Positions 31,968 through 40,911 of a stretch of DNA of 64,000 bases are shown here, piece after piece. Below the pieces are notes generated by a model. The model was given only the letters and a program-made list of their open reading frames with translations, ran no database searches and was not told the DNA's origin. The stretch lies in assembly GCA_963764695.1 (NCBI GenBank), contig CAVXTW010000002.1, positions 62,001 to 126,000 of the forward strand, read 5' to 3'. The DNA is from DATFRY01 sp963764695 (lineage in GTDB: Bacteria > Myxococcota_A > Polyangia > Haliangiales > Haliangiaceae). A program made the translations under genes and the position numbers. Each line of letters begins with the position of its first letter. The first letter of the stretch is position 1.

Positions 31968-34178
31968 ATGGATGCGGCCTACCAGGCGCAGGAAACGCTC
32001 AGGCCCCTGGGCGGTCACGCGGTCTTCCTGCTCCTGGTCCAGCTGTCGCTGCTCTTGCTCGCCTCGCGCCTCGGCGCCGAGCTGGCCAAGCGCATGGGTC
32101 TGCCGACGGTGGTCGGCGAGCTCGCCGCCGGCATCTTCGTGGGCCCGACGGTGTTCGGCCACTACTTCCCGGGCGCGTTCGCCGCGGTCTTCCCGCACAG
32201 CGCCGCGCAGTACAACCTGCTCGAGGTCGTCGGCACGCTCGGCATGGTGCTGCTCCTGCTCCTGACCGGGCTGGAGACCGACCTGCGCCTCTTGCGCAAC
32301 CTGGGCAAGGCGGCGCTCATCGCCTCGGCCATGGGCATGGTGATCCCGTTCGCCACCGGGCTCGGCCTCGGCTTCATCATGCCGGACAGCTACCTGGCCG
32401 ATCCGGACCAGCGCGTGCTGTTCAGCTTCTTTCTGGCCACGGCGCTGGCGATCTCGGCGATGCCGGTCATCGCCAAGATCCTCATGGACCTGGAGCTGAC
32501 CAAGCGGAACATCGGCCTGGTCATCCTGTCGGCCGGCGTCGTCGACGACACCGCGGGCTGGCTCATCCTGTCGGTCATCGCCGGCGTGGCGTCGAGCGGC
32601 GAGCTGCAGCTGGCCAATCTTCTGACCACGGTCCTGTTCATGCTGGGCTTTCTGGCCGCGACCGGCTTCGTGCTCTACCCGGTCGCGCGCTGGATGATGG
32701 GGGTGATCAAGCGGCGCTTCCGCTCGGCCGACGCCGACCTCGCGCTCCTGCTCATCATCACCTTCACCTGCGCGGCGGCGACCGAGTGGATCGGCATCCA
32801 CGCCGTGTTCGGCGCCTTCATCGCGGGCACCATGTTCCGCCAGATCCCGCACCTCGATCAGGGCACCATCCACAAGCTCGAGTCGTTCGTGTTCGCGGTG
32901 CTGGCGCCGGTCTTCTTCGGCATCGTCGGGCTCAAGGTCGATCTGTGGGCGCTGGGGGGAGGCAGCTGGCTGGGCATCGTGCTGGCGGTCGCGTGCCTGG
33001 GCAAGCTGGTCGGCTGCACCGTGGGCAGCATCTGGGGCGGGCTGCGCTTCTGGGAGGGCTTCTCCATCGCCGTGGCCATGAACGCGCGCGGTGCCATGGA
33101 GCTGGTCGTCGCGACCATCGGCCTCTCGCTCGGCATCCTCAACCAGGAGATGTTCTCGATCATCGTCGTGGTGGCGGTCGCCACGTCGTTCGCCGCGCCG
33201 CTCGGGCTGCGCCTGACCATGCGCAAGGTGCGCATGACCGCCGAGGAGTCGCGCCGCATCCTTGTCGAGGCGAGCAAGGGCGTGTTCGACCCGGCCCGCC
33301 TGCGCGTGCTGTTGCCGTCGGCCGGCGGCCCCAATGCCACCGCGGCCGCGCTGCTGGCCCACGGCATGGCCCGCCGCAGCGCCCACCCGGTCGAGGTGCT
33401 GAGCATCAAGTCGCCGACCAGCTGGTTCGCCAGCCTGCGCCGGCTGCTGGGCCGCGACCCGGAGTACGTCCCCGGCGACGTGCGCCAGATCCAGGTCCAG
33501 ATCTCGACGGTGCAGCAGCTGGTGCAGAGCGCCGGGCTACCGCCGACGGTGCGCCAGGTCGAGCACAAGAACGTGGCCGGCGCGATCGTGGAAGAGGCGC
33601 GCAAGGGCTTCGACCTTGTCTTCATCGGCGCCTCGCGTCGCGGCGATTCGCTGGGCGGCCCGATCCTCGAGGACCTGGTGCGCGACACGCCCTGCCACCT
33701 GGCCGTGGTCAAGGCCGGTCCGCGCTCGCAGCCTTTCCGCAGCATCCTGGTCCCGTTCGACGGCGGTGTGTTCGGCCGCGTGGCTGTCGAGTTCGCGGTC
33801 CGCTACGCCGAGGCGACCGGCGCCGAGCTGACCATCGCGCTGCTCATCGAGCGCATGCCGCAGGCGGCGCGCCTGGCCAGCGAGGAGAGCTCGGTGGTCG
33901 ACGAGCTGCGCCCGTCTCCCGAGGCAGATCTGGAGCGCGTGTCGCGCATCTTCCGCGCCGTCGAGATCAAGCCGCGCATCCTCCGCCTCACCTACGACCC
34001 GCAGTCGAGCGCGGTCAAGGACGAGGCGACCAGCGGCAAGTACGACCTGGTCGTGATCGGGGCCGAAAATCGGGCCATCCGTCACCGACTGTTCTTCGGC
34101 TACCACAGCGAGGCGATGCTGGAGAACGAGCAGATCGCCGTGGCCATCATCGTCCCCAACCTTGCGCGGTTGACCTAG
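31968..34178 (+). CDS. CPA2 cation/proton antiporter with two universal-stress domains
   Basis: 736 residues. The membrane half (about 12-420) has the CPA2 features GLPTVVGELAAGIFVGPTV, the ion-binding double Asp in SAGVVDDTAGWLIL, and MNARGAMELVVATIG. The cytoplasmic half contains two UspA-like alpha/beta domains, about 440-575 and 580-735. The first ends with KGFDLVFIGASRRGDSLGGP and the second has YDLVVIGAENRA near its end, an adenine-nucleotide-binding style loop. It should exchange K+ or Na+ for protons under nucleotide control. It differs from the nearby antiporter at 26083 in having USP domains only and no EIIA domain. Confidence 0.9.
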   Translation: MDAAYQAQETLRPLGGHAVFLLLVQLSLLLLASRLGAELAKRMGLPTVVGELAAGIFVGPTVFGHYFPGAFAAVFPHSAAQYNLLEVVGTLGMVLLLLLTGLETDLRLLRNLGKAALIASAMGMVIPFATGLGLGFIMPDSYLADPDQRVLFSFFLATALAISAMPVIAKILMDLELTKRNIGLVILSAGVVDDTAGWLILSVIAGVASSGELQLANLLTTVLFMLGFLAATGFVLYPVARWMMGVIKRRFRSADADLALLLIITFTCAAATEWIGIHAVFGAFIAGTMFRQIPHLDQGTIHKLESFVFAVLAPVFFGIVGLKVDLWALGGGSWLGIVLAVACLGKLVGCTVGSIWGGLRFWEGFSIAVAMNARGAMELVVATIGLSLGILNQEMFSIIVVVAVATSFAAPLGLRLTMRKVRMTAEESRRILVEASKGVFDPARLRVLLPSAGGPNATAAALLAHGMARRSAHPVEVLSIKSPTSWFASLRRLLGRDPEYVPGDVRQIQVQISTVQQLVQSAGLPPTVRQVEHKNVAGAIVEEARKGFDLVFIGASRRGDSLGGPILEDLVRDTPCHLAVVKAGPRSQPFRSILVPFDGGVFGRVAVEFAVRYAEATGAELTIALLIERMPQAARLASEESSVVDELRPSPEADLERVSRIFRAVEIKPRILRLTYDPQSSAVKDEATSGKYDLVVIGAENRAIRHRLFFGYHSEAMLENEQIAVAIIVPNLARLT

Positions 34179-34348
34179 CATCTCCATGCAGATCGACCAC
34201 GCGCCCGGAGGCGCCTGGGCGACCTGCGCATCGGCGACGCGGTCTTCCGGCACGGCCGCGAGCTCGTCCATCATCGCGAGGGTTTGCTGGTCCGAGGAAT
34301 TGCCGGCCGGGCGCAGGGATTGCCGGTCGGCCCGATTCGCGACTGTGC

Positions 34349-34354
34349 TAGCGT
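34349..34354 (+). promoter_or_regulatory. Candidate -10 box (TAGCGT) of the 34363 lipoprotein gene
   Basis: TAGCGT ends eight bases before the ATG at 34363, and no ribosome-binding site lies between them. The match to TATAAT is weak; it is listed because the same spacing recurs at other genes in this window. The remainder of the 184-base gap from 34179 on shows no gene. Confidence 0.25.
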
Positions 34355-34362
34355 AGGCCGCC

Positions 34363-35190
34363 ATGAGAGGCGCGGGCGTGGTGGCGATGGTGCTTGTGTG
34401 CGTGGGCTGCGGCGGAGTCTCGTCGAGCGACGACGATGGCGACGACGGCACGACCGCCGACAGCGGAGGCGGCGGCAACCAGGACGCGAGCGAATCGCCC
34501 GATGGTGCGCCGGACGCCGGCGACGGCGCCGACGCCATGAACGTCCCGTCCACCTGCGAGGAGGACCCGGTCTGTGGCCTGGCCGGCGTTGTCGGCAGCA
34601 CGGCAGACATCGCTGCCATCGCCGCCGAGTGCGCGACCTGGGGCGATGCGGCCGTCGACCGCTTCCGCCGCCGCACCCCGACCTTCGTGGCCAGCGACTA
34701 CATCAGCGTGTGTCCGGAGGACTTCGCCCCGCCCTCCGATTGCCAGGTGGGCAAGCCGCTGTGCAACGCCTCGATGTTCATCTCGGTCAACCCGCAGCTG
34801 AGCGGCGCCGAGGAGACCGTCGCCTGCTTCGGCGCGCAGTTCGCGGCCGGCACGCGCTTTCGCGTGCGCTTCAACATCGAGCCGCCGAGCCTGGGATTGC
34901 AGTTTCGCACCCCGCACATCCACTTCGAGCGCGCCTGCGACGAGGAGTGCGGCGACGAGGAGCGCCGCTGCGACGCCACCGACGGCTGCTACTTCGAGGA
35001 CGACTACTGCTTCGAGTGCGGCTTCGGCACCGCCGAGGAGTGCGCCTGCCTCACCCCCGACATCACCGTGCTGCCCAACTGCACCGAGTGTCAGTATCGC
35101 ATCGACGACCAGGTCTTCCTCGGCCTGTGCCTGGACGCCCTCTGCGACACAAGCAAGAAGCCGTGCAACGAGTGCCCGTGCGATCCGTGA
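34363..35190 (+). CDS. Cys-rich lipoprotein of unknown function
   Basis: 275 residues. The signal MRGAGVVAMVLVCVGC ends in a lipobox (CVGC), and a Ser/Asp/Gly linker of about 45 residues follows. The folded part begins near STCEEDPVCGLAG and contains about 20 cysteines, mostly in the last 90 residues (CDEECGDEERRCDATDGC and CTECQYR). PHIHFERAC suggests a metal-binding pair of His. No known domain is recognised. The linker style is shared with the lipoproteins at 49-54 kb. Confidence 0.75.
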   Translation: MRGAGVVAMVLVCVGCGGVSSSDDDGDDGTTADSGGGGNQDASESPDGAPDAGDGADAMNVPSTCEEDPVCGLAGVVGSTADIAAIAAECATWGDAAVDRFRRRTPTFVASDYISVCPEDFAPPSDCQVGKPLCNASMFISVNPQLSGAEETVACFGAQFAAGTRFRVRFNIEPPSLGLQFRTPHIHFERACDEECGDEERRCDATDGCYFEDDYCFECGFGTAEECACLTPDITVLPNCTECQYRIDDQVFLGLCLDALCDTSKKPCNECPCDP

Positions 35191-35209
35191 CCTGAGGGAC
35201 TGAGTCTTT

Positions 35210-36256
35210 TCAGCCCAGGATCGGAAGCGCGAGCTGGCCGCGGCGGCCGGGCGGGCGCCGGAACGTGCTCGGGATCGACTGATCGAGGCGCGTCGAGTTG
35301 TAGCCCAGCCGGCTCGCCGTCGTCTCGAACATCGTGCGCAACAGCTCGGCGTAGCCCCCGGTTCCGCGCTGGCGCACGTGAAAGCGCGAGTCGTACAGCT
35401 TCTCGCCGCCGCGCGTCTCGCGGATGCGGTGCATGATCTTGTCGGCCGCCAGCGGCAGGGCCGCGCGCACCCGCTCCTCGAACACCGTCGCCACCGCCCC
35501 GGGCAGCCGCAGGAGCGCCCACCCGGCCCGCGTGGCCCCCGCCTCGCGCGCCCGCCGCAGCACCTCGGGCAGCTGCTGATCGTTGAGGCCGGGGATGATC
35601 GGCGCGACCATCACACCGACCGGGATGCCGGCCTGTGCCATGCGCTCGATCACCGCGAGCCGCCGCTCCGGCGACGGCGCCCACGGCTCGATCGCCCGGG
35701 CCAGCGCGGCATCGGAGAAGGCCAGGCTCACGCTCACCGTCGCCGACGCCTCGCGAGCCAGCTCGGTCAGTAGATCGATGTCGCGCTCGATGAGCGCGCT
35801 CTTGCTGATGACCGCGACCGGGTTGCGATACTCCAGGCACACCTCCAGACACGCCCGCGTCAGCCCCAGCCGCGACTCGAACGGCTGGTAGCAGTCGGTC
35901 ACGCCGGAGAACATCACCAGCTCCCCCTTCCACGACTTCGCATCGAACGCCCCGCGCAGGAGCTCCGCCGCCCGCGGCTTGTAGATGATCTTCGTGTCGA
36001 AGTCGGTCCCGGCCCCGAGATCGAGATACTCGTGCGTCGGCCGTGCATAGCAATAAGCGCACGCATGCACGCATCCTCGGTACGGATTGACGCTCCAGCT
36101 GAAGCCGAGGTCGGGGCTGTCGTTGTGGCTGAGGATCGAGCGCGAGTGATCCTCGAGCAGGGTCACGCTGGAGGCGGGCGGGCCCTCACCCGGGTCGTAC
36201 TCCAGGGCGGTGGTGACGAAGCGATTGGTCGGATTGGCCGTCGGCCGGGAACGCAT
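35210..36256 (-). CDS. Radical SAM protein, PA0069/SplB-like
   Basis: 348 residues. The iron-sulfur cluster motif C62-x3-C66-x2-C69 (GCVHACAYCYARPTHEYL) and the preceding SWSVNPYRGC are hallmarks of the PA0069 family, distantly related to spore photoproduct lyase. Further markers are MFSGVTDCYQPFE, ISKSALIERDIDLL and VMVAPIIPGLND. It generates a 5'-deoxyadenosyl radical, but the family's substrate is unknown. A TATGGT hexamer lies about 14 bases before the ATG. It follows the aldo/keto reductase gene by 74 bases in the same direction. SAM-dependent DNA photoproduct repair is a guess from SplB similarity only. Confidence 0.88.
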   Translation of the reverse strand: MRSRPTANPTNRFVTTALEYDPGEGPPASSVTLLEDHSRSILSHNDSPDLGFSWSVNPYRGCVHACAYCYARPTHEYLDLGAGTDFDTKIIYKPRAAELLRGAFDAKSWKGELVMFSGVTDCYQPFESRLGLTRACLEVCLEYRNPVAVISKSALIERDIDLLTELAREASATVSVSLAFSDAALARAIEPWAPSPERRLAVIERMAQAGIPVGVMVAPIIPGLNDQQLPEVLRRAREAGATRAGWALLRLPGAVATVFEERVRAALPLAADKIMHRIRETRGGEKLYDSRFHVRQRGTGGYAELLRTMFETTASRLGYNSTRLDQSIPSTFRRPPGRRGQLALPILG

Positions 36257-36330
36257 GAGGCTTGCGGCCGACCATACTATGCAAATGTTCAGTCCGCCAA
36301 GAAAAGGCCAGTCCGGGGGATCTCACCGCC

Positions 36331-37326
36331 TCAGGGCGCCTTCCAGTCGTACCAGTTCTTGTCCCAGGCGTGCTCGGCCAGCTCCTCGAGCAGGCCCGCG
36401 CTCAGCACGCGGCCGTCGGCGAGGCCGATGTTCGACTTGAGGTGCTCGACCCGGCGCATGCCCGGGATGACGGTGGCGACCTCGGGGCGCGACAGGCAGA
36501 AGCGCAGCGCGAGCTCGACCAGGGTGTGGGCCTCGTCGCCGATGAAGCGGCGCAGGCGGTCGACGCGCTCGGCTACCTCGGCCTTGCGCTCGCCGCGGAA
36601 GTAGCGGCTGCGGAAGTCGGCCGGGTCGAAGCGGCTGTCCGGCCCGATGGAGCCGGTCAGCGCGCCCTCGTCGAAGGGACAGCGCGCGATGACGCCGACC
36701 TTGTGCTCCGCCGCGCGCGCGAGCAGCTCGGCCTCCGCGCTGCGGTCGAAGATGTTGTAGATGACCTGCACCGTCTCGATGATCGGCTCGCCCAGGATGC
36801 GCAGCGCGGTGGCCGGCGCGTGATCGTTGACCGACACGCCCCAGTGCAGCACCTTGCCCTCGCGCACCATCCGCTCCATGCAGCCGCGCAGCTCCGGCCA
36901 GTAGGAGGAGTCGAGCCAGTCGTCGAGCCAGACGTGCAGCTGCTCGACGCCGATGACCTCCGCGCGCAGGTTGCGCAGCGACTGCTCGACCGAGCGAGTG
37001 ACGTGCTCGACGGGAAACACGCGCTCGAGAGGAACGCGCGGCTCCGGCGGCCACAGCCCGTTGAACGGAGCCACCTTGGTGGCGACCAGCGCGGTGTCGC
37101 GGGCGCGCAGCTCGCGCACCACCTCGCCGACCATGCGCTCGCTCTCGCCGCTTCCATAGATGAGGGCGGTGTCGATGAAGGTCACGCCGGAGTCGACCGC
37201 CACGAACAGAGCCCGGCGGCCGCTCTCGGGCGGGGTCCCGAACCACATCTCGCCGGCCAGCCCCCAGCAGCCGAAGCCCAACGCCGATACCGGAAAGCCC
37301 GTGCGCCCGAGCGGTCGCGTCTGCAT
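36331..37326 (-). CDS. Aldo/keto reductase
   Basis: 331 residues, TIM-barrel NADPH-dependent carbonyl reductase. The tetrad is visible: D52 and Y57 (FIDTALIYGSGESE), K84 (ALVATKV) and the His of VLHWGVSVND. The second half has the cofactor-binding RPEVATVIPGMRRVEHLKSN typical of the AKR11/YajO-like groups. It starts ten bases after the SDR gene ends, so the two oxidoreductases are in one operon. The substrate is unknown. Confidence 0.92.
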   Translation of the reverse strand: MQTRPLGRTGFPVSALGFGCWGLAGEMWFGTPPESGRRALFVAVDSGVTFIDTALIYGSGESERMVGEVVRELRARDTALVATKVAPFNGLWPPEPRVPLERVFPVEHVTRSVEQSLRNLRAEVIGVEQLHVWLDDWLDSSYWPELRGCMERMVREGKVLHWGVSVNDHAPATALRILGEPIIETVQVIYNIFDRSAEAELLARAAEHKVGVIARCPFDEGALTGSIGPDSRFDPADFRSRYFRGERKAEVAERVDRLRRFIGDEAHTLVELALRFCLSRPEVATVIPGMRRVEHLKSNIGLADGRVLSAGLLEELAEHAWDKNWYDWKAP

Positions 37327-37336
37327 GGCCGGGAGA

Positions 37337-38101
37337 TTAGCGCGCGCAGGTGAGGTGGCGCCCGCCGTCGATGGCGATCGTCTCGCCGGTGATCCAGGCG
37401 CTGCGGCTGGTGGCGAGAAAAGCGACCAGCTCGGCTACCTCGTCAACCGTGCCCGGTCGCCCCAGCGGGTGCGTCTCGCGGGTGCGCTCCAGGAACGCGG
37501 CGTACTGCTGCTCGTTCATCCCGCCGCGCCGGTGCAGCTCGGTCACCACGACTCCCGGGTTGACCGCGTTGACCCGCACCCCGCGCGGCGCCAGCTCGAG
37601 CGCGGAACACCGCGTCAGCTGATCGACCGCGGCCTTGCTGACCGCGTACGACAGGATGCCGGGGAACGAGCGCAGCCCGGCCACGCTGGAGACGTTGACC
37701 ACCGCGCCGCGTCGCGCGATGAGGTGGGGGGCGGCGGCGCGCATGAGCCGGAACGGGGCGCGCACGTTTATGTCCATCATGCGGTCCCAGGCCTCGTCGT
37801 CGGTCCCCTCGAGCGCGGCCGACGCGATGATGCCGGCCGCGTTGACCAGCGCGTCGACGCCGCCGTACGCCTGCACCGCGGCGCTGACCACGTGGCCGGG
37901 CGCCTCGTCGGTGACCACGTCCGCCTGCACGGGGGCGCAGGCGCCGCCGGCGCCGGTGATGGCGGCCTCGACCTCGGCCAGGGCGGAGGTGTTGCGGCCG
38001 ACCGCCACGACGGCCAGACCCTCCTGGGCCAGGCGCATCGCGGCCGCGCGGCCGATGCCCGAGGTGGCTCCGGTGACGATGGCGCACGGCTGTGTGCTCA
38101 T
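37337..38101 (-). CDS. Short-chain dehydrogenase/reductase (SDR)
   Basis: 254 residues, classical SDR. The cofactor loop is GATSGIG (11-17), the structural NAAG motif follows near 87-90, and the catalytic residues are S138 or S139 (NVSSVAG), Y152 and K156 (SYAVSK). VGRNTSAL after strand 2 has an Arg, which favours NADPH. The C-terminal SAWITGETIAIDGGRH is standard. It diverges from the molybdenum hydroxylase large subunit gene, with about 36 bases between starts, and leads the SDR-AKR-radical SAM operon. Confidence 0.92.
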   Translation of the reverse strand: MSTQPCAIVTGATSGIGRAAAMRLAQEGLAVVAVGRNTSALAEVEAAITGAGGACAPVQADVVTDEAPGHVVSAAVQAYGGVDALVNAAGIIASAALEGTDDEAWDRMMDINVRAPFRLMRAAAPHLIARRGAVVNVSSVAGLRSFPGILSYAVSKAAVDQLTRCSALELAPRGVRVNAVNPGVVVTELHRRGGMNEQQYAAFLERTRETHPLGRPGTVDEVAELVAFLATSRSAWITGETIAIDGGRHLTCAR

Positions 38102-38137
38102 GCCCTGCCTTGTAGCACGCCCCCGGGGCCGCACGCG

Positions 38138-40441
38138 GTGGACACAACTGTAGTAAAACCGAAGCCGGTGCAAGCGAACCGACCACCCGATCGCGCGCCC
38201 GCAGGCCAGGCTCCCGGAGCGCTCCCGGCCGTCGGCGCATCCATCCCGCGCGTCGACGGGGAGGCCAAGGTGCGCGGCACCGCGCTCTACGTCAACGACC
38301 TGCCGTTCGCCGCGCTGCACGGCGCCACCGTGCGCAGCCAGGTGCCGCACGGCGTGCTGCGCGCGATCCGGCTCGACCCGAGCTTCGACTGGAGCGACGT
38401 CGTGGTCGTCACCGCCGACGACATCCCGGGCCGCAACACGATCTATCTGATCGAGGAGGATCAGCCGGCGCTGGTCGCGGTGGGCGGGCACATCCGCCAC
38501 GTCGACGAGGCGGTGGCTCTGGTGGCGGCCCCGTCCCGCCGGCGCGCCCAGGAGGCGGCGGCCCACGTCCTGCTCGACGTCGACGAGCTGCCCGGCGTGC
38601 ACACGTTCGAGGACGCGCTGCGCGCCGACGTGCTGCTGCACGGCACCGACAACGTCTTCAAGCGCTTCGAGATCCGCAAGGGCGGCGACGTCGGCGCGGC
38701 GATGGCCACGGCCGATCTCGTCGTCGAGGGCACCTACGATACCGGCGCCCAGGAGCAGATGTACATCGAGCCGCAGGGCATGGTGGCGCGCTTCGACGCG
38801 GACGGCTCGTGCCACATCATCGGCTCGCTGCAGTGCCCGTACTACGTGCACAAGGCGATGAAGCCGCTGCTCGGCCTGCCCGATCATCAGATCGTCATCG
38901 CCCAGTCGGTCACCGGCGGCGGCTTCGGCGGCAAGGAGGAGTACCCGTCGATGATCGCGGCCCACGCCGCGCTGCTGGCGCGCAAGGCCGGCCGCCCGGT
39001 CAAGGTGGTGTACGACCGCGACGAGGACATCGGCGCCACCACAAAGCGCCACCCGGCCCGCGTGCACCACCGGATGGGGTTCCGCCGCGACGGCAGCATC
39101 GTCGCCATCGACGTGGACGTGCTGTTCGACGGCGGCGCCTACCTGACCTTGTCGCCGGTGGTGCTGTCGCGCGGCGTCCTGCACGCCGCCGGCCCGTACA
39201 AGTGCGAGACCGTGCGCGTGATCGGGCGCGCGGTGGCGACCAACACGCCGCCGCACGGCGCCTTCCGCGGCTTCGGCGCCCCGCAGACCACGTTCGCGTA
39301 CGAGCGGCAGATGGAGAAGGCCGCGCGCCTGCTCGGCATCGAGCAGTTCGAGATGCGCCGGCGCAACATGCTGCGGCTGGGCGACGCCACCGCGACCTCG
39401 CAGGTCCTCACCTACAGCGTCGGCAGCGAGAAGGCGCTCGAGGCGGTGGCGGCGGCGGCCGCGGCGGTGCCGATGGGGCCGCGCGAGAGCGGCGGCGGAG
39501 GCCAGCCGCCGGTGCGGCGCGGGCGCGGGCTGGCGTTCTACTTCCACGGGGCCGGCTTCACCGGCAGCGGCGAGCAGCGCCTGGCCGGGCGCGCCACGGT
39601 GGCGCTCCTGCCCGGCGGCCGCTTCGAGGTGCGATCGAGCTCGACCGACATCGGCCAGGGCGCGCTCACCATCTTCTCGCAGATCGCGGCCACGGCGCTG
39701 GGCGTGGATGTCGGCCTGGTGGGCATCGCCGAGCAGAGCACGGCACAGGTGCCGGACAGCGGTCCGACGGTGGCGTCGCGCACCTGCATGGTGGTCGGCG
39801 GCGTGGTCGAGCGCGCGGCCCGGGGATTGCGCGACCGCATCGCCGCCTGGGCGAACGAGAACGGGATGAGCGGCGCGTCGCTGGTCGAGGCGGCCACGGC
39901 GATGGCGAAGGGCGGCGAGGTGGCCGAGACGGCGACCTACGAGCCGCCGCCCGGCATCGTGTGGGACGACGCGACCTACACCGGCTCGGCCTACCCGGTC
40001 TATGGATGGGCCTGCTGCCTCGTCGACGTCGCGGTCGACCTCGACACCTTCGAGGTCACCGTCGAGCGCTGCGTGCACGCTGTCGACGTCGGCCGCGCCA
40101 TCCACCCGATCCTGGTCAAGGGACAGATCGAGGGCGGCACCTTGCAGGCGCTGGGCTGGGCGCTGTGGGAGAGCGTCGTGTACAAGCGCGGCCGCGTGAT
40201 GAACCGGCGCATGACCGACTGCATCGTGCCGACCTTCGCCGATGCGCCGGAGATGGAGACGATCCTGATCGAGGAGCCGTATCCGTTCGGACCGCACGGA
40301 GCCAAGGGCGTGGGCGAGATCCCGATGGATGGACCCGCCGCGGCGGTGGCCAGCGCCATCGAGGATGCGCTGGGCGCGCCGTTCGACTCGCTGCCGGTCC
40401 TGCCCGAGGTGATCGAGCGCGCCATGACGAGGGCGCGATGA
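38138..40441 (+). CDS. Xanthine dehydrogenase-family molybdopterin-binding subunit
   Basis: 767 residues, full length for the large (Mo) subunit. It begins near GASIPRVDGEAKVRGTALYV and contains the molybdopterin-contact motifs GGGFGGKEEYPSM, GAFRGFGAPQTTFAYERQME and VRSSSTDIGQGALTI, plus the active-site Glu in PYPFGPHGAKGVGE near the end. The active-site loop carries GAFRGFG as in xanthine or nicotinate hydroxylases and lacks the Cys of CO dehydrogenase. The GTG at 38138 is the longest start clear of the divergent SDR; GTG at 38168 is an alternative. The substrate is probably a purine or N-heterocycle. Confidence 0.88.
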   Translation: MDTTVVKPKPVQANRPPDRAPAGQAPGALPAVGASIPRVDGEAKVRGTALYVNDLPFAALHGATVRSQVPHGVLRAIRLDPSFDWSDVVVVTADDIPGRNTIYLIEEDQPALVAVGGHIRHVDEAVALVAAPSRRRAQEAAAHVLLDVDELPGVHTFEDALRADVLLHGTDNVFKRFEIRKGGDVGAAMATADLVVEGTYDTGAQEQMYIEPQGMVARFDADGSCHIIGSLQCPYYVHKAMKPLLGLPDHQIVIAQSVTGGGFGGKEEYPSMIAAHAALLARKAGRPVKVVYDRDEDIGATTKRHPARVHHRMGFRRDGSIVAIDVDVLFDGGAYLTLSPVVLSRGVLHAAGPYKCETVRVIGRAVATNTPPHGAFRGFGAPQTTFAYERQMEKAARLLGIEQFEMRRRNMLRLGDATATSQVLTYSVGSEKALEAVAAAAAAVPMGPRESGGGGQPPVRRGRGLAFYFHGAGFTGSGEQRLAGRATVALLPGGRFEVRSSSTDIGQGALTIFSQIAATALGVDVGLVGIAEQSTAQVPDSGPTVASRTCMVVGGVVERAARGLRDRIAAWANENGMSGASLVEAATAMAKGGEVAETATYEPPPGIVWDDATYTGSAYPVYGWACCLVDVAVDLDTFEVTVERCVHAVDVGRAIHPILVKGQIEGGTLQALGWALWESVVYKRGRVMNRRMTDCIVPTFADAPEMETILIEEPYPFGPHGAKGVGEIPMDGPAAAVASAIEDALGAPFDSLPVLPEVIERAMTRAR

Positions 40442-40911
40442 AGCTCGACCTCGACGTCAACGGGCGCGCCGTCTCGGTGGAGGCGTCGCCGTGGAAGCGG
40501 CTGCTCGACGTGCTGCGCGAGGACCTGCGCCTGACGGGGACCAAGGAGGGCTGCGGCGAGGGAGAGTGCGGCGCCTGCACCGTCCTCATCGACGGGGAGG
40601 CTGTCAACTCGTGTCTCGTCGCGGCCGGCCAGGCGGTCGGCCATCAGGTGCGCACCATCGAGGGTCTGGCCGGCGGCGACGCGCTGCATGCGGTGCAGGC
40701 CGCGCTGGTGCGACTGGGCGGCACCCAGTGCGGCATCTGCACGCCGGGCATCGCGATGTGCGCGACGCGCGTGATCGAGAGCGAGCCTGACGCGTCGCGC
40801 CCGCGCCTGCGCGAGCTCCTGGCCGGCAACATCTGCCGCTGCACCGGCTACCAGCTCATCGTCGACGCCGTGGCCGAGGTGGCCGAGCAGGCAAAGCGGA
40901 GCGGGTCGTGA
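40438..40911 (+). CDS. [2Fe-2S] subunit of molybdenum hydroxylase
   Basis: 157 residues. Eight cluster cysteines are in place: C39, C44, C47 and C59 (plant-ferredoxin-type cluster) and C98, C101, C133 and C135 (second cluster in the helical domain, QCGICTPG and NICRCTGY). It passes electrons from the Mo centre to the FAD subunit. The ATG overlaps the upstream stop (ATGA) and the downstream GTG overlaps its own stop (GTGA), so all three subunits are translationally coupled. Confidence 0.95.
   Translation: MKLDLDVNGRAVSVEASPWKRLLDVLREDLRLTGTKEGCGEGECGACTVLIDGEAVNSCLVAAGQAVGHQVRTIEGLAGGDALHAVQAALVRLGGTQCGICTPGIAMCATRVIESEPDASRPRLRELLAGNICRCTGYQLIVDAVAEVAEQAKRSGS

Noticed and set aside
34179..34362. 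Gene fragment between antiporter and Cys-rich lipoprotein
   Set aside because: Short open stretches exist on both strands but none has a start with ribosome-binding site or a recognisable motif.
37337..40297. A 986-codon open frame on the minus strand over the molybdenum hydroxylase gene
   Set aside because: Only its last 254 codons (the SDR) are real; the rest is an antisense shadow of the large subunit, a common effect of high GC content.
40438..40911. CO dehydrogenase identity for the Mo operon
   Set aside because: The large subunit lacks the Cys-containing active-site loop of CoxL and has GAFRGFG instead.
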